Assembly (NCBI GenBank): GCA_009786985.1
Contig: WRGW01000101.1
Span: 1 to 36,979 of the forward strand
Reading direction: 5' to 3'
DNA: 36,979 nt
Origin: Oscillospiraceae bacterium
Lineage (GTDB): Bacteria; Bacillota; Clostridia; Oscillospirales; Ruminococcaceae
In this document: positions 1-6,987 of the stretch, in pieces
Layout of the letters: each line of letters begins with the position of its first letter
How positions within the stretch are numbered: position 1 is the first letter of the stretch
Translations under genes and position numbers: made by a program
The notes under the pieces: generated by a model
What the model was told of the DNA's origin: nothing
Seen by the model: only the letters and a program-made list of their open reading frames with translations
Database searches by the model: none

Positions 1-102
1 TTTGTACGAATATTCGCTAATATTCAAACAAAAATTAACGTAGTATGGTGTCAAAAAGACCGAAAAAACTTATAGGTTTTTATGTTAATCGACTATAATA
101 GT
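1..102. repeat. ~100-bp intergenic direct repeat, copy 1
   Basis: The first 60 bases are identical to 34029-34088. The rest, to about position 102, matches with a few substitutions and two single-base indels. It lies just beyond the spoIIIAG stop codon; copy 2 lies just beyond the gpmI stop in the same relative orientation. It contains an AT-rich inverted repeat (TTTGT, GAATATT, 4-nt loop, AATATTC, ACAAA). The copy may begin before the window edge. A role as an end-of-operon element or a non-autonomous mobile element is inference. Confidence 0.85.
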
Positions 103-112
103 ATTAAGCCTC

Positions 113-589
113 CTAGCTATTAACCGAAATTCTTGTAGTATTAACTCCAAGTAATCTCGATGCAAGCTCTGTGATTTGTGCTTTGATTATTGGGTTATCC
201 GCCCCCTCGGCGATGATTGCTACTCCGCGAACACGTGGGGTAATTATTGTGCGAACCCCTGAACCACGCTCGGCATAAACAGTTTCAGAAACACTATCTA
301 AGGTGACAACTATTGTAAGTTCACCCACCCCATCAAGTGCCGAAACTGCACGCTTTAGTTTGTTTTCGAGTCTGATTTCGTACTCTGACACAGTATCATT
401 AGAAATTTCACTTTCTTGACTATGCCTATTATAAGATGGTGTATTATCTCCATCAAAAATCGATGACAAGAATAACATGGCGATTAAAGCTAATCCGCCT
501 ATAATCATGGCCTTGAGGCTCTTTTCATTTGCGAAAAGTTTTTTTAGATTTAAGCCTTTATTTTCAAGTTCGTTCTTTTTTTCTTTCAT
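113..589 (-). CDS. spoIIIAG: Stage III sporulation protein AG
   Basis: SpoIIIAG is a ring-forming part of the SpoIIIA-SpoIIQ channel that links mother cell and forespore during engulfment. The 158-aa product has a charged Lys-rich N-terminus, one membrane segment at about residues 28-46, a polar linker, and a C-terminal domain (about 70-155) with the VYAERGSGVRTIITPRVRGVA-type pattern of this family. It is shorter than the Bacillus protein (about 230 aa, from memory). The ATG lies 2 nt after the spoIIIAF stop, behind a GGAA ribosome site, so translation is probably coupled. Its family identity is secure mainly through position as seventh gene of the operon. spoIIIAH, the usual next gene, does not start within the 112 bases left in the window; whether it follows outside is unknown. 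Confidence 0.9.
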   Translation of the reverse strand: MKEKKNELENKGLNLKKLFANEKSLKAMIIGGLALIAMLFLSSIFDGDNTPSYNRHSQESEISNDTVSEYEIRLENKLKRAVSALDGVGELTIVVTLDSVSETVYAERGSGVRTIITPRVRGVAIIAEGADNPIIKAQITELASRLLGVNTTRISVNS

Positions 590-591
590 TA

Positions 592-1152
592 TTATGACCG
601 TTCCTTATTACCTCGTGCTTGGCTAAAATACCCTGCCACAAAAACTTCGTTTCCTACCTCCTTTTGAATTATGTTTATAGCTTCCCTTAGCTGGTCGAAA
701 TGCTGTTCCTCGTTTGAGAATACAAGCCTAACTTCACTAATAGATATGCTATACTTGTCTGAAATAGTACTAGCTTCTGTAGTTTTGTTTTCGTTTGTTT
801 CAATGAACACATTGACGCGAATTTCTTCTGGAAAAATCTCATGCTCCGCTAATAATTCAGTCAAATATTCGTTTGATTGGGTTATGACTTCTCGTTTAAT
901 TGCACGTAATTGTGCGGATGTAAGTTCCTCTTCAAAATCGATATATGGGAATTCTTTTTGAACAAAGTCTGAAAAATCTATGCCATAAACAAAATCAATT
1001 CTCCCACTTGTGAAAAAAAATAGCATACTTGACAAAAAAAACAGCGCAATCAGAAAATTTGTTTGCTTTTTCATGCTATTTTCAGGCAACAGCATTTTGA
1101 ACAAACATAAAGCAACTGCAATTAAGCAGATATTTAATAGAATTTCACGCAT
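592..1152 (-). CDS. spoIIIAF: Stage III sporulation protein AF
   Basis: SpoIIIAF is an accessory membrane protein of the sporulation channel complex. The 186-aa product begins MREILLNICLIAVALCLFK and has two membrane helices within the first 50 residues, followed by a soluble domain of about 130 residues, the usual architecture. An open frame extends upstream to 1221. I chose ATG 1152 because GGGGGAT lies about 8 nt upstream and because it starts 5 nt after the spoIIIAE stop; the longer form would overlap spoIIIAE and lose the family's usual N-terminus. Confidence 0.88.
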   Translation of the reverse strand: MREILLNICLIAVALCLFKMLLPENSMKKQTNFLIALFFLSSMLFFFTSGRIDFVYGIDFSDFVQKEFPYIDFEEELTSAQLRAIKREVITQSNEYLTELLAEHEIFPEEIRVNVFIETNENKTTEASTISDKYSISISEVRLVFSNEEQHFDQLREAINIIQKEVGNEVFVAGYFSQARGNKERS

Positions 1153-1157
1153 TTTTG

Positions 1158-2297
1158 TTATCCCCCAGTTCCAATTCTGAGCATTAGTGCGATTGAAACG
1201 ACCATAATTAGCATAAAACATACCAACATAGCGAGAATAATTGATAAAACATTTTCGCCGCTTTTGAGTAGGGAGGTAAGTCTATCTGCCCCAAAAAGAG
1301 AACTCACTCCTGATGCTAACGATAATGCAATCCGAAAACCAATTGTCGATATAATCGGAGGTAGGCATACAGAAACGATTGCGATAATTCCGAAAGCACC
1401 AGTGCTACTGCGTAAGACTGCGACGCTCCCGTTCACAACTCCTAGTGCATCGGAAATAGCACCGCCGATAAACGGCACTCCCCCTGAAATGGTGAATTTT
1501 ACGGCTTTCATTGCTACTGAATCTGCACTCCCAGATACTAAACTTTGAATGGTCAATAACCCTGTAAACACAGTCACCGAAATGCCGAGTAACCAGAGAA
1601 CTGCTGTCTTAATGCTTCCAGCTAAATTTTCAGTCTTTAAATCTGGATTAACTGCACCTGCAATCGACACACCGAGAATTGAAGCTGATAACGGCATAAG
1701 TGCTAATATCATAATTTGCGAAAAAACCTGTGCGGCGATTACTACAGCGGTGCTAAAGAGATTCGCAGAAACAAACTGTCCCATCATCGCCATTATTCCA
1801 GCGAGAATTGGCACAAAAGTCAGCGTAAATGCTCCTGCGGCGGTAAGAGTTTGATTTGTTCTGAGTACTGTTTCAGCAATTGACGCACTCATAATTGCCG
1901 CACCTGCAAGAACACCTACCATCTCAAATGCAACAACCGCACTGCTTCCACCTCCACCCGAAGAATCTCTAAGCGTGTTAGCAGCGGCACAAAGTATAAT
2001 TACTCCGACCAGAGAAACAAGTAACCTTAGCGGAGCAGTAATTTCAGTTTTTACAAGCCCCCAAATTTCCGCCATGATTGCAGTGAATGTAAGTTCTAAC
2101 GGCTGAACGCCCTCGATTAAATCACGTGCTTCATGCGGGAGAGCGTCAAGAATTTCATCCTGCCCGAAATCGCCGTATTCGCCCAAAATTTCAGGAAAAT
2201 CTGAGACTTCTGGAGTTTCACTCGACAGACTCGATGTAATAGCTATAAAAGCTGGAAAAAACAATACAATAAGTATAATCGTAATCAAATATTTCAT
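1158..2297 (-). CDS. spoIIIAE: Stage III sporulation protein AE
   Basis: SpoIIIAE is the large polytopic membrane protein of the SpoIIIA complex. The 379-aa product has an N-terminal signal-like helix (MKYLITIILIVLFFPAFIA), an acidic extracytoplasmic stretch to about residue 75, then roughly seven hydrophobic segments rich in Gly, Ala and Ser to the C-terminus. Motifs typical of the family include the FTISGGVPFIGGAISDALG loop and the SIKTAVLWLLG segment. The ATG at 2297 follows AAAAGGAC. The gene sits 24 nt after spoIIIAD and 5 nt before spoIIIAF. Length and position are as expected. Confidence 0.95.
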   Translation of the reverse strand: MKYLITIILIVLFFPAFIAITSSLSSETPEVSDFPEILGEYGDFGQDEILDALPHEARDLIEGVQPLELTFTAIMAEIWGLVKTEITAPLRLLVSLVGVIILCAAANTLRDSSGGGGSSAVVAFEMVGVLAGAAIMSASIAETVLRTNQTLTAAGAFTLTFVPILAGIMAMMGQFVSANLFSTAVVIAAQVFSQIMILALMPLSASILGVSIAGAVNPDLKTENLAGSIKTAVLWLLGISVTVFTGLLTIQSLVSGSADSVAMKAVKFTISGGVPFIGGAISDALGVVNGSVAVLRSSTGAFGIIAIVSVCLPPIISTIGFRIALSLASGVSSLFGADRLTSLLKSGENVLSIILAMLVCFMLIMVVSIALMLRIGTGG

Positions 2298-2321
2298 TTT
2301 ACACGTCCTTTTATGGTGAAA

Positions 2322-2711
2322 TCAGAGATTTATGAGTTCACTAACAGTATTAACAACCGATGCAAATAGCGGGAGAGATACAAGAACAATCGCAAGTTTT
2401 CCCGCCATTTCGATTTTTGAAGCGATTGCTGTTTCGCCAGAATCTCTACAAGTATCACACGCAAGCTGTGTTATATAACAAATCGCCAATGCTTTTAGCA
2501 AAGCAGTTCCATAAGCTGCGTTTAAGCTAACCACTCCGATTAGCTCACTAATTGTATCAAGAATCGGAGTAATTGATTGAATAATTGCCAACAGCATAAT
2601 CACCCCAGCGATGAGAGATATATACATTCCGAACTCAGGCTTATACTGTTTTATAACAATTGAAAGCAGTGCGGCTATAATTCCAGCACCTACAAATGAG
2701 ATTAAATTCAT
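2322..2711 (-). CDS. spoIIIAD: Stage III sporulation protein AD
   Basis: SpoIIIAD is a small membrane protein of the sporulation channel. The 129-aa product contains about four hydrophobic segments and the conserved tract around YGTALLKALAICYITQLACD, followed by CRDSGETAIASKIEMAGK, both characteristic of the family. The start is supported by GGAGGT five nucleotides before the ATG. It is the fourth gene of the operon, between spoIIIAC and spoIIIAE. Confidence 0.95.
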   Translation of the reverse strand: MNLISFVGAGIIAALLSIVIKQYKPEFGMYISLIAGVIMLLAIIQSITPILDTISELIGVVSLNAAYGTALLKALAICYITQLACDTCRDSGETAIASKIEMAGKLAIVLVSLPLFASVVNTVSELINL

Positions 2712-2743
2712 TAGACCTCCATTAAAATCTGTGAGTTTGATGA

Positions 2744-2938
2744 TTAAAACCCAAATACATTTTGAATCGTATCAAAAAGTACGCTGATTTCCCTAATTAG
2801 CATTAGTAAGACTACGATAAGCCCCGCAATATTTACCATCATTGCTTGTTCTTCACGCCCTGATTGTTTTAATAGCTGTGAAAGTACTGCGACTATAATT
2901 CCGACCGCCGCAATCTGAAAAATTAAATCTAATTCCAT
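2744..2938 (-). CDS. spoIIIAC: Stage III sporulation protein AC
   Basis: SpoIIIAC is a very small membrane protein of the SpoIIIA complex. The product, 64 aa from the chosen start, has two hydrophobic helices joined by the diagnostic SGREEQAMMVNIAGLIVVLL tract and ends SVLFDTIQNVFGF, close to the family consensus. A second ATG in frame at 2950 would add MVIT, but the AAAGG there touches the codon; ATG 2938 has GGATGG about 8 nt upstream and matches the usual protein start, so it is preferred. Confidence 0.93.
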   Translation of the reverse strand: MELDLIFQIAAVGIIVAVLSQLLKQSGREEQAMMVNIAGLIVVLLMLIREISVLFDTIQNVFGF

Positions 2939-2958
2939 TGTTATAACCATCCTTTAAT

Positions 2959-3468
2959 TCAAATTACTATAATCGCTAAAAACAAACCACCGAGAATGCC
3001 ACAAGTTCGATAGAGTTTTGCTTTTTTGTTATACTGTTCGTGTGCATCGCTTACATAGGTGGATAGCAGTTCTATGTTGACTTCAAGCATAGATAACTGC
3101 CCTTCAATATCACTTGTCCCTAAAGAAAGCCCTACCGATTTTAAGATTTCGCGTTCTTCAAATTGTAGTTCACTAAGCTCATTTACCGACTTTAGCCAGC
3201 AACTTCTGAAATCGCCAATTGCTTCGGGGTCACAGATACTTTGAATAAAAGTATACCGTGACAATTCATTAAACAATTCTTCAACCGTCAAAGCACGGTG
3301 ACGAATTAAAAGCGACATTTCTCGTAGAAGTTGTATAATTTCTTTTAGTGTTTCTTCACGGCTTTTCAGGCGTTGCGAAAAATACAGACCTGCCACTGTC
3401 CCCGAAATGATTATTACAATCGGCACTCCGAAATTCATTAGGTTTATTAAATTCATTAATGCGTCCAT
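2959..3468 (-). CDS. spoIIIAB: Stage III sporulation protein AB
   Basis: SpoIIIAB is a membrane-anchored cytoplasmic protein of the SpoIIIA complex. The 169-aa product has an N-terminal membrane helix (about residues 12-30), the YFSQRLKSREETLKEIIQLL motif that follows it in this family, a helical cytoplasmic domain, and a second hydrophobic helix at the extreme C-terminus (TCGILGGLFLAIIVI). The start is well supported by GGGAGG upstream. Its first 113 nt overlap the 3' end of spoIIIAA in another frame, which is unusual for this gene pair. Confidence 0.93.
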   Translation of the reverse strand: MDALMNLINLMNFGVPIVIIISGTVAGLYFSQRLKSREETLKEIIQLLREMSLLIRHRALTVEELFNELSRYTFIQSICDPEAIGDFRSCWLKSVNELSELQFEEREILKSVGLSLGTSDIEGQLSMLEVNIELLSTYVSDAHEQYNKKAKLYRTCGILGGLFLAIIVI

Positions 3469-4354
3469 AATATTTAACCCTCCCTAATTCTTTGTTTGAG
3501 CCTAATAGTGCGACGTGAGAAATCCCGCCAGTGTTTAATAACTTGCAAATTCGAGGCGATGAATAGGCTTCTTTTATGCTCCCTGAATGTGCAGTAAGCA
3601 CCATTTTAACCCCCGAATTAGTGAGGGATTTGAGTGATTTAAGTTCGGATTTTTCCCATCCTATTTCATCACAGAACAAATATTCTGGCGAGAGATTTCG
3701 CAGAGCTGTCATAATACCATCTGATTTGGGGAAATTATTCAATACATCGGTATTTTCGCCGACGTTCAAAGCTGGAACGCCGTCATGCACCGCTGCAATT
3801 TCTGAACGCTCATCAATTAACGCAATTTTGTGATTCTTTGAGAGTAATCTGCACAAATCACGTAAGATTGTTGTTTTTGCACTCATAGGCTTGCCGATTA
3901 GCAAAAGTCCGTGCAAATTTTCACTTGAGATAACTTTTGTGTAAAGTCCATCAGCACAATCGATGTATTCTTTTGCGATTCTAAGATTTATCGATGAAAA
4001 GTTTCGTATATTTTCGACATTGCCTGCTTTTACAACAGCAGTTCCAGCGAATCCGACACGATGCCCGCCTTTGAGAGTGAGCCACCCTTCCTTGAATTGC
4101 TTTTCATAACTATGAATAGATTGTCCACAAAATTCACACAAGCAATCGTTTATATGAGTTGGTGTAACAGTCTTGTTTAATCGAATCCGTTTACCACTCG
4201 CAAGTTCGAGAGTTAGAAGTCGCCCTGCACGTAATCGTATTTCACACACCTGCCCACTAAGTTCTCGTGGCAGTGAGAGCAGTTCTTTTCTAAAATCTAA
4301 AACGATGATTTGTTCTACCGCTCGTTCAAACGGGCTTTTTTTAGCGATGACCAT
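3356..4354 (-). CDS. spoIIIAA: Stage III sporulation protein AA, ATPase of the channel
   Basis: SpoIIIAA is the cytoplasmic AAA/secretion-type ATPase thought to power or assemble the sporulation channel. The product is 332 aa from ATG 4354, which has GGAGG about 6 nt upstream; the open frame continues to 4510 but that extension overlaps the divergent promoter and lacks family features. The N-terminal domain carries the EIRLRAGR and LTLKGGHRVGFAGT signatures. The P-loop reads GKPMSAKTT, with Ala where the consensus has Gly before Lys. The Walker B strand is YLFCDEIG. The last ~35 residues run past the expected end (around GRVKYYGRI) and overlap spoIIIAB. The operon is usually under sigma-E control; no convincing sigma-E promoter was recognised here. 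Confidence 0.95.
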   Translation of the reverse strand: MVIAKKSPFERAVEQIIVLDFRKELLSLPRELSGQVCEIRLRAGRLLTLELASGKRIRLNKTVTPTHINDCLCEFCGQSIHSYEKQFKEGWLTLKGGHRVGFAGTAVVKAGNVENIRNFSSINLRIAKEYIDCADGLYTKVISSENLHGLLLIGKPMSAKTTILRDLCRLLSKNHKIALIDERSEIAAVHDGVPALNVGENTDVLNNFPKSDGIMTALRNLSPEYLFCDEIGWEKSELKSLKSLTNSGVKMVLTAHSGSIKEAYSSPRICKLLNTGGISHVALLGSNKELGRVKYYGRINEFNKPNEFRSADCNNHFGDSGRSVFFATPEKP

Positions 4355-4424
4355 ATTAGACCTCCTTTTCACTTCGCGCAAATGAGCTTGTTCGATTATA
4401 CTCAAATCAGTGCAAAAAAATAAC

Positions 4425-4453
4425 TTGACGAGTTCGATTATTTGTGCTATAAT
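4425..4453 (+). promoter_or_regulatory. Sigma-A promoter of the CmpB-like gene
   Basis: TTGACG (4425-4430), a 17-nt spacer, then TATAAT (4448-4453). It lies 35 nt before the ATG at 4489 and within the divergent region shared with spoIIIAA. Confidence 0.85.
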
Positions 4454-4488
4454 AAAAAAACACAGTAAATTTTGAAAAGGAATGACGA

Positions 4489-5289
4489 ATGTTAGTAACT
4501 TTACCCGCACTGCCTACGTTCACTTCAGTACCATCTTTGCCGACTATTGAAACGTTTCTATACTGGCAATTTCTATTCTTTACTTTTAGCGTTTTAGGCT
4601 GGATTTTAGAAAGCATTGTTGAATCAATAAATCATAAGCGACTGATTAATCGTGGCTCATTATCTGGACCATATATCCCTATTTTCGGAATAGGCGGACT
4701 GTTATTTTCAATCGTAGGTCCTCCGCTTAGAGATGCTTATCCTAATCCACGATTAAATATACTTGTTGTATTTTTAGTCGGAACGCTACTAGCAACTGCT
4801 TTAGAATACATCGTTGGCGGAATTATGGAAAAGCTATTTAAAAGGCAATTTTGGGATTATAGTACAATCAAACTATGTTATAAGTTCACTTATAAGAATC
4901 GGATTTCGCTCATTTCGTCGCTGTTTTTTGGATTATGTGCTCTTTTTGTCACTTTCTTTTTTTATGACATCATTTCAGCTCACACACTTTTATTGGATTT
5001 TAGAGTAATTTCGATTGTCAACGCAGTATTAACAGTGATTATGGGGACTGATATAGTGCTACAAATTCATAAGCATACAAACATTCAAATCACTTTACAA
5101 AAACTCTCACGCGAGCAGTTGCGCGAAGCACTACTAAAATCAATGTTACGAATGGGTAAAAGCAGTCAAATCTATGAATTTAGAGCCGCAATGCAAAAAA
5201 GCACCTTAAATCTTAAAAATAAAATTAAAAGCAAATTCAAAAATTCAGGTGAATCAGAAAATTTCGAAATTTTTGAAGACCAAAATTAG
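4489..5289 (+). CDS. CmpB-type (putative ABC-transporter type IV) membrane protein
   Basis: The 266-aa protein matches the pattern of the family annotated as putative ABC-transporter type IV permease (Pfam ABC_trans_CmpB), common in Firmicutes and of unproven transport function. Visible signs are FSVLGWILESI at about residues 33-43, RGSLSGPYIPIFGIGG at about 56-71, and LEYIVGGIMEKLF near 105-117, plus five to six hydrophobic helices. The Lys- and Ser-rich C-terminal tail (from about residue 195) is probably cytoplasmic. The start follows AAAAGGA and a consensus promoter. It is the first gene of a likely three-gene operon with an HD protein and an aldolase. No ATP-binding partner is nearby. 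Confidence 0.8.
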   Translation: MLVTLPALPTFTSVPSLPTIETFLYWQFLFFTFSVLGWILESIVESINHKRLINRGSLSGPYIPIFGIGGLLFSIVGPPLRDAYPNPRLNILVVFLVGTLLATALEYIVGGIMEKLFKRQFWDYSTIKLCYKFTYKNRISLISSLFFGLCALFVTFFFYDIISAHTLLLDFRVISIVNAVLTVIMGTDIVLQIHKHTNIQITLQKLSREQLREALLKSMLRMGKSSQIYEFRAAMQKSTLNLKNKIKSKFKNSGESENFEIFEDQN

Positions 5290-5303
5290 GAGTATGAATA
5301 ACG

Positions 5304-5798
5304 ATGGAGCATCTGATGAATTATGAAAATAGCAAAAATAACATCACCGAAATTTTAAATAACGAAGAGTTCAGAAAATCTGAAAATTATACTCAACATG
5401 GAAACGTATCAGTTTTTTCACACAGTGTAGCCGTCGCCGAATATAGCTGTCGATTCGCACAAAAACTAAAATTAAAGGTTGACTTTTTGAGCATGATTCG
5501 TGGTGCATTATTGCATGATTTTTTTCAATATGACTGGCATGATGACTGGAATTTATTGCATGGGTTCAAACATCCGAAAATCGCATTAAATCACGCAGTT
5601 GAACGATTTTCGATTAACAAGCGAGAACGTAATATAATACGAAAACATATGTGGCCGATGACACTACTCAATATCCCAACTTGCAAAGAAGCGTGGATTG
5701 TCTGCTTAATCGATAAATACTGTTCTTTATTAGAAACATTTAAGATTTTTAAGTATAATTTTCATAATTTGAATGAAGAAACGGTGAAACAGATATGA
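5304..5798 (+). CDS. HD-domain protein (putative metal-dependent phosphohydrolase)
   Basis: The 164-aa product carries a full set of HD-domain metal ligands: His40 in VFSHSVAVAEYS, the His71-Asp72 doublet in GALLHDFFQYDW, His90/His97 in the KHPKIALNHAVERF helix, and Asp137 in CLIDKYCS. HD proteins of this type hydrolyse phosphate esters, often nucleotides; the substrate here is not evident. The ATG follows TTAGGAG by about 14 nt, so ATG 5316 (Met5) is a possible alternative start. Its stop overlaps the next gene's start (ATGA), implying translational coupling with the aldolase. Confidence 0.8.
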   Translation: MEHLMNYENSKNNITEILNNEEFRKSENYTQHGNVSVFSHSVAVAEYSCRFAQKLKLKVDFLSMIRGALLHDFFQYDWHDDWNLLHGFKHPKIALNHAVERFSINKRERNIIRKHMWPMTLLNIPTCKEAWIVCLIDKYCSLLETFKIFKYNFHNLNEETVKQI

Positions 5799-6346
5799 CA
5801 ATAATAGATATTTGCAAAGAAATGCACCACCGTAACTGGGGTGCAAAAAATGGTAATGTTTCTAAGAGAATAGATGATAGAACTTTTTCCGTTACTCCAT
5901 CTAAAATCGCTAAAAACGACGTTACTGACAAAAATCTTGTAATCGTTGATTTGAGCGGAACTCCTCTCGGTAAGTGTAAAAACCCTACATCTGAACTAAA
6001 AATGCACCTTCAGATTTACACTTGTCGCCCTGATGTTAATGCAATCGTCCACGCTCACCCACCGTATGCTACAGCGTTTGCAGTGACAGGGAAAAGCATC
6101 GACAGCTCGAATTTAGTAGAAATGTCGCTTACAATCGGTGATGTCCCAGTCGCACCCTTTGCTGAACAGGGCAGTGATGCGGTTGGCGAATCGCTTGTCC
6201 CTTTTCTTAAAGCTGGTCATGACGTGATTTTGCTCAAAAATCATGGTGCGATTGCAGTCGGCGATAACTTAACTTCAGCGTTTGAAAAGTTAGATACGCT
6301 TGAACTATGTTCAAAAACATTGTTATATGCTAAATTGTTAAAATAA
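5795..6346 (+). CDS. Class II aldolase/adducin family protein
   Basis: The 183-aa enzyme belongs to the fuculose-/ribulose-phosphate aldolase and adducin-head family, Zn-dependent cytosolic enzymes acting on phosphorylated sugars. Evidence: the phosphate-binding GNVSKRI near residue 20, SELKMHLQIY with the acid residue Glu67, the Zn-binding HAHPPYATAFA (His86, His88), and the third ligand His150 in LLKNHGAIAVG. The substrate cannot be told from sequence. The protein is slightly short for the family (typically about 200-230 aa), losing some C-terminal helix. It overlaps the upstream HD gene by 4 nt. Confidence 0.88.
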   Translation: MTIIDICKEMHHRNWGAKNGNVSKRIDDRTFSVTPSKIAKNDVTDKNLVIVDLSGTPLGKCKNPTSELKMHLQIYTCRPDVNAIVHAHPPYATAFAVTGKSIDSSNLVEMSLTIGDVPVAPFAEQGSDAVGESLVPFLKAGHDVILLKNHGAIAVGDNLTSAFEKLDTLELCSKTLLYAKLLK

Positions 6347-6390
6347 AACACAAAATTTATCTTTATCTATATCCGTTTACTGGCAAGACA

Positions 6391-6493
6391 AGGACTGGTG
6401 GGGTGGCTTTGCCAACCCCGAAGCTCGACGGAAGCAAGCCAAACAAGAGCAGAATAAAGACGGAGCTATGCTTCTGCTTTGTTTTGCTTGACG
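6391..6493. repeat. Folded GC-rich intergenic element (locus 1)
   Basis: Between the aldolase and nusB lie two nested structures. The first is a hairpin at 6400-6419 (GGGGTGGC, TTT, GCCAACCCC; one bulged base). The second is a long imperfect inverted repeat whose arms are 6435-6454 and 6472-6490, with only two or three mismatches and a 17-nt loop. The right arm ends in TTTTGCTTG and runs straight into the -35 box of the nusB promoter. The TTTTGCTT core is shared with the elements at 8434, 31652 and 36775. Confidence 0.7.
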
Positions 6494-6516
6494 AATCTTA
6501 AAATTTATGATATAAT
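6488..6516 (+). promoter_or_regulatory. Sigma-A promoter for the nusB-nadK gene run
   Basis: TTGACG (6488-6493), 17-nt spacer, TATAAT (6511-6516). The -35 box overlaps the right arm of the long inverted repeat ending at 6490, so the repeat could affect promoter activity or insulate it from upstream transcription. Confidence 0.85.
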
Positions 6517-6537
6517 AAGTCTAAGCTAAATGAAGGA

Positions 6538-6987
6538 ATGGTAACAAAATTGAAACTAAGCAGAAGTCAAAAACGAGAAGGTTCGTTCTTGTTGTTGTAT
6601 CAGTCAACCCTGAATGACTCGTCTATAGATGATATAGTCAGTGCTAATGTTGAAGAGTTCGAAATGCTCCTCGGTGGTGATGAGGTGATTGTTTCTACTG
6701 CAAAATTAGCCCTCGATAATACCAAAAAAGCTGATGAAATCATCAACAAATACTCACCTAAACGAAAAATCGAACGTATTTCAAAAATCCCTTTGTCGAT
6801 TATGCGTTTAGCATTGTACGAGATGGATTGTCTTCCAGATACAGGCGATGATGCGCTCCCAGACAAAGTCGCAATTAATGAAGCGATTGAGCTTTGCAAA
6901 AAATACGCTGGCGAAAGCGACAGTAAATTCATAAGCGGGCTACTTGGTAATTACTATCGCGAAAAACATGGTGGAAAATTTGAATGA
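6538..6987 (+). CDS. nusB: Transcription antitermination factor NusB
   Basis: NusB binds boxA RNA with NusE (ribosomal protein S10) and supports rRNA transcription antitermination. The all-helical product (149 aa) shows the family's N-terminal SRSQKREGSFLLLYQ, the central INKYSPKRKIERISKIPLSIMRLALYEM and the C-terminal KVAINEAIELCKKYAGESDSKFISGLLGNYY. The start is uncertain: ATG 6538 is only one base from GAAGG, whereas TTG 6550 gives a protein beginning MKLSRSQK, closer to the family. It leads the cluster nusB-xseA-xseB-ispA, a common Clostridia order. Confidence 0.95.
   Translation: MVTKLKLSRSQKREGSFLLLYQSTLNDSSIDDIVSANVEEFEMLLGGDEVIVSTAKLALDNTKKADEIINKYSPKRKIERISKIPLSIMRLALYEMDCLPDTGDDALPDKVAINEAIELCKKYAGESDSKFISGLLGNYYREKHGGKFE

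Noticed and set aside
4355-4424. Sigma-E promoter for the spoIIIA operon.
   Set aside because: A TATAAT-like box near 4394-4399 on the minus strand has no good -35 partner for sigma-A, and the sequence does not match the sigma-E consensus well enough to call.
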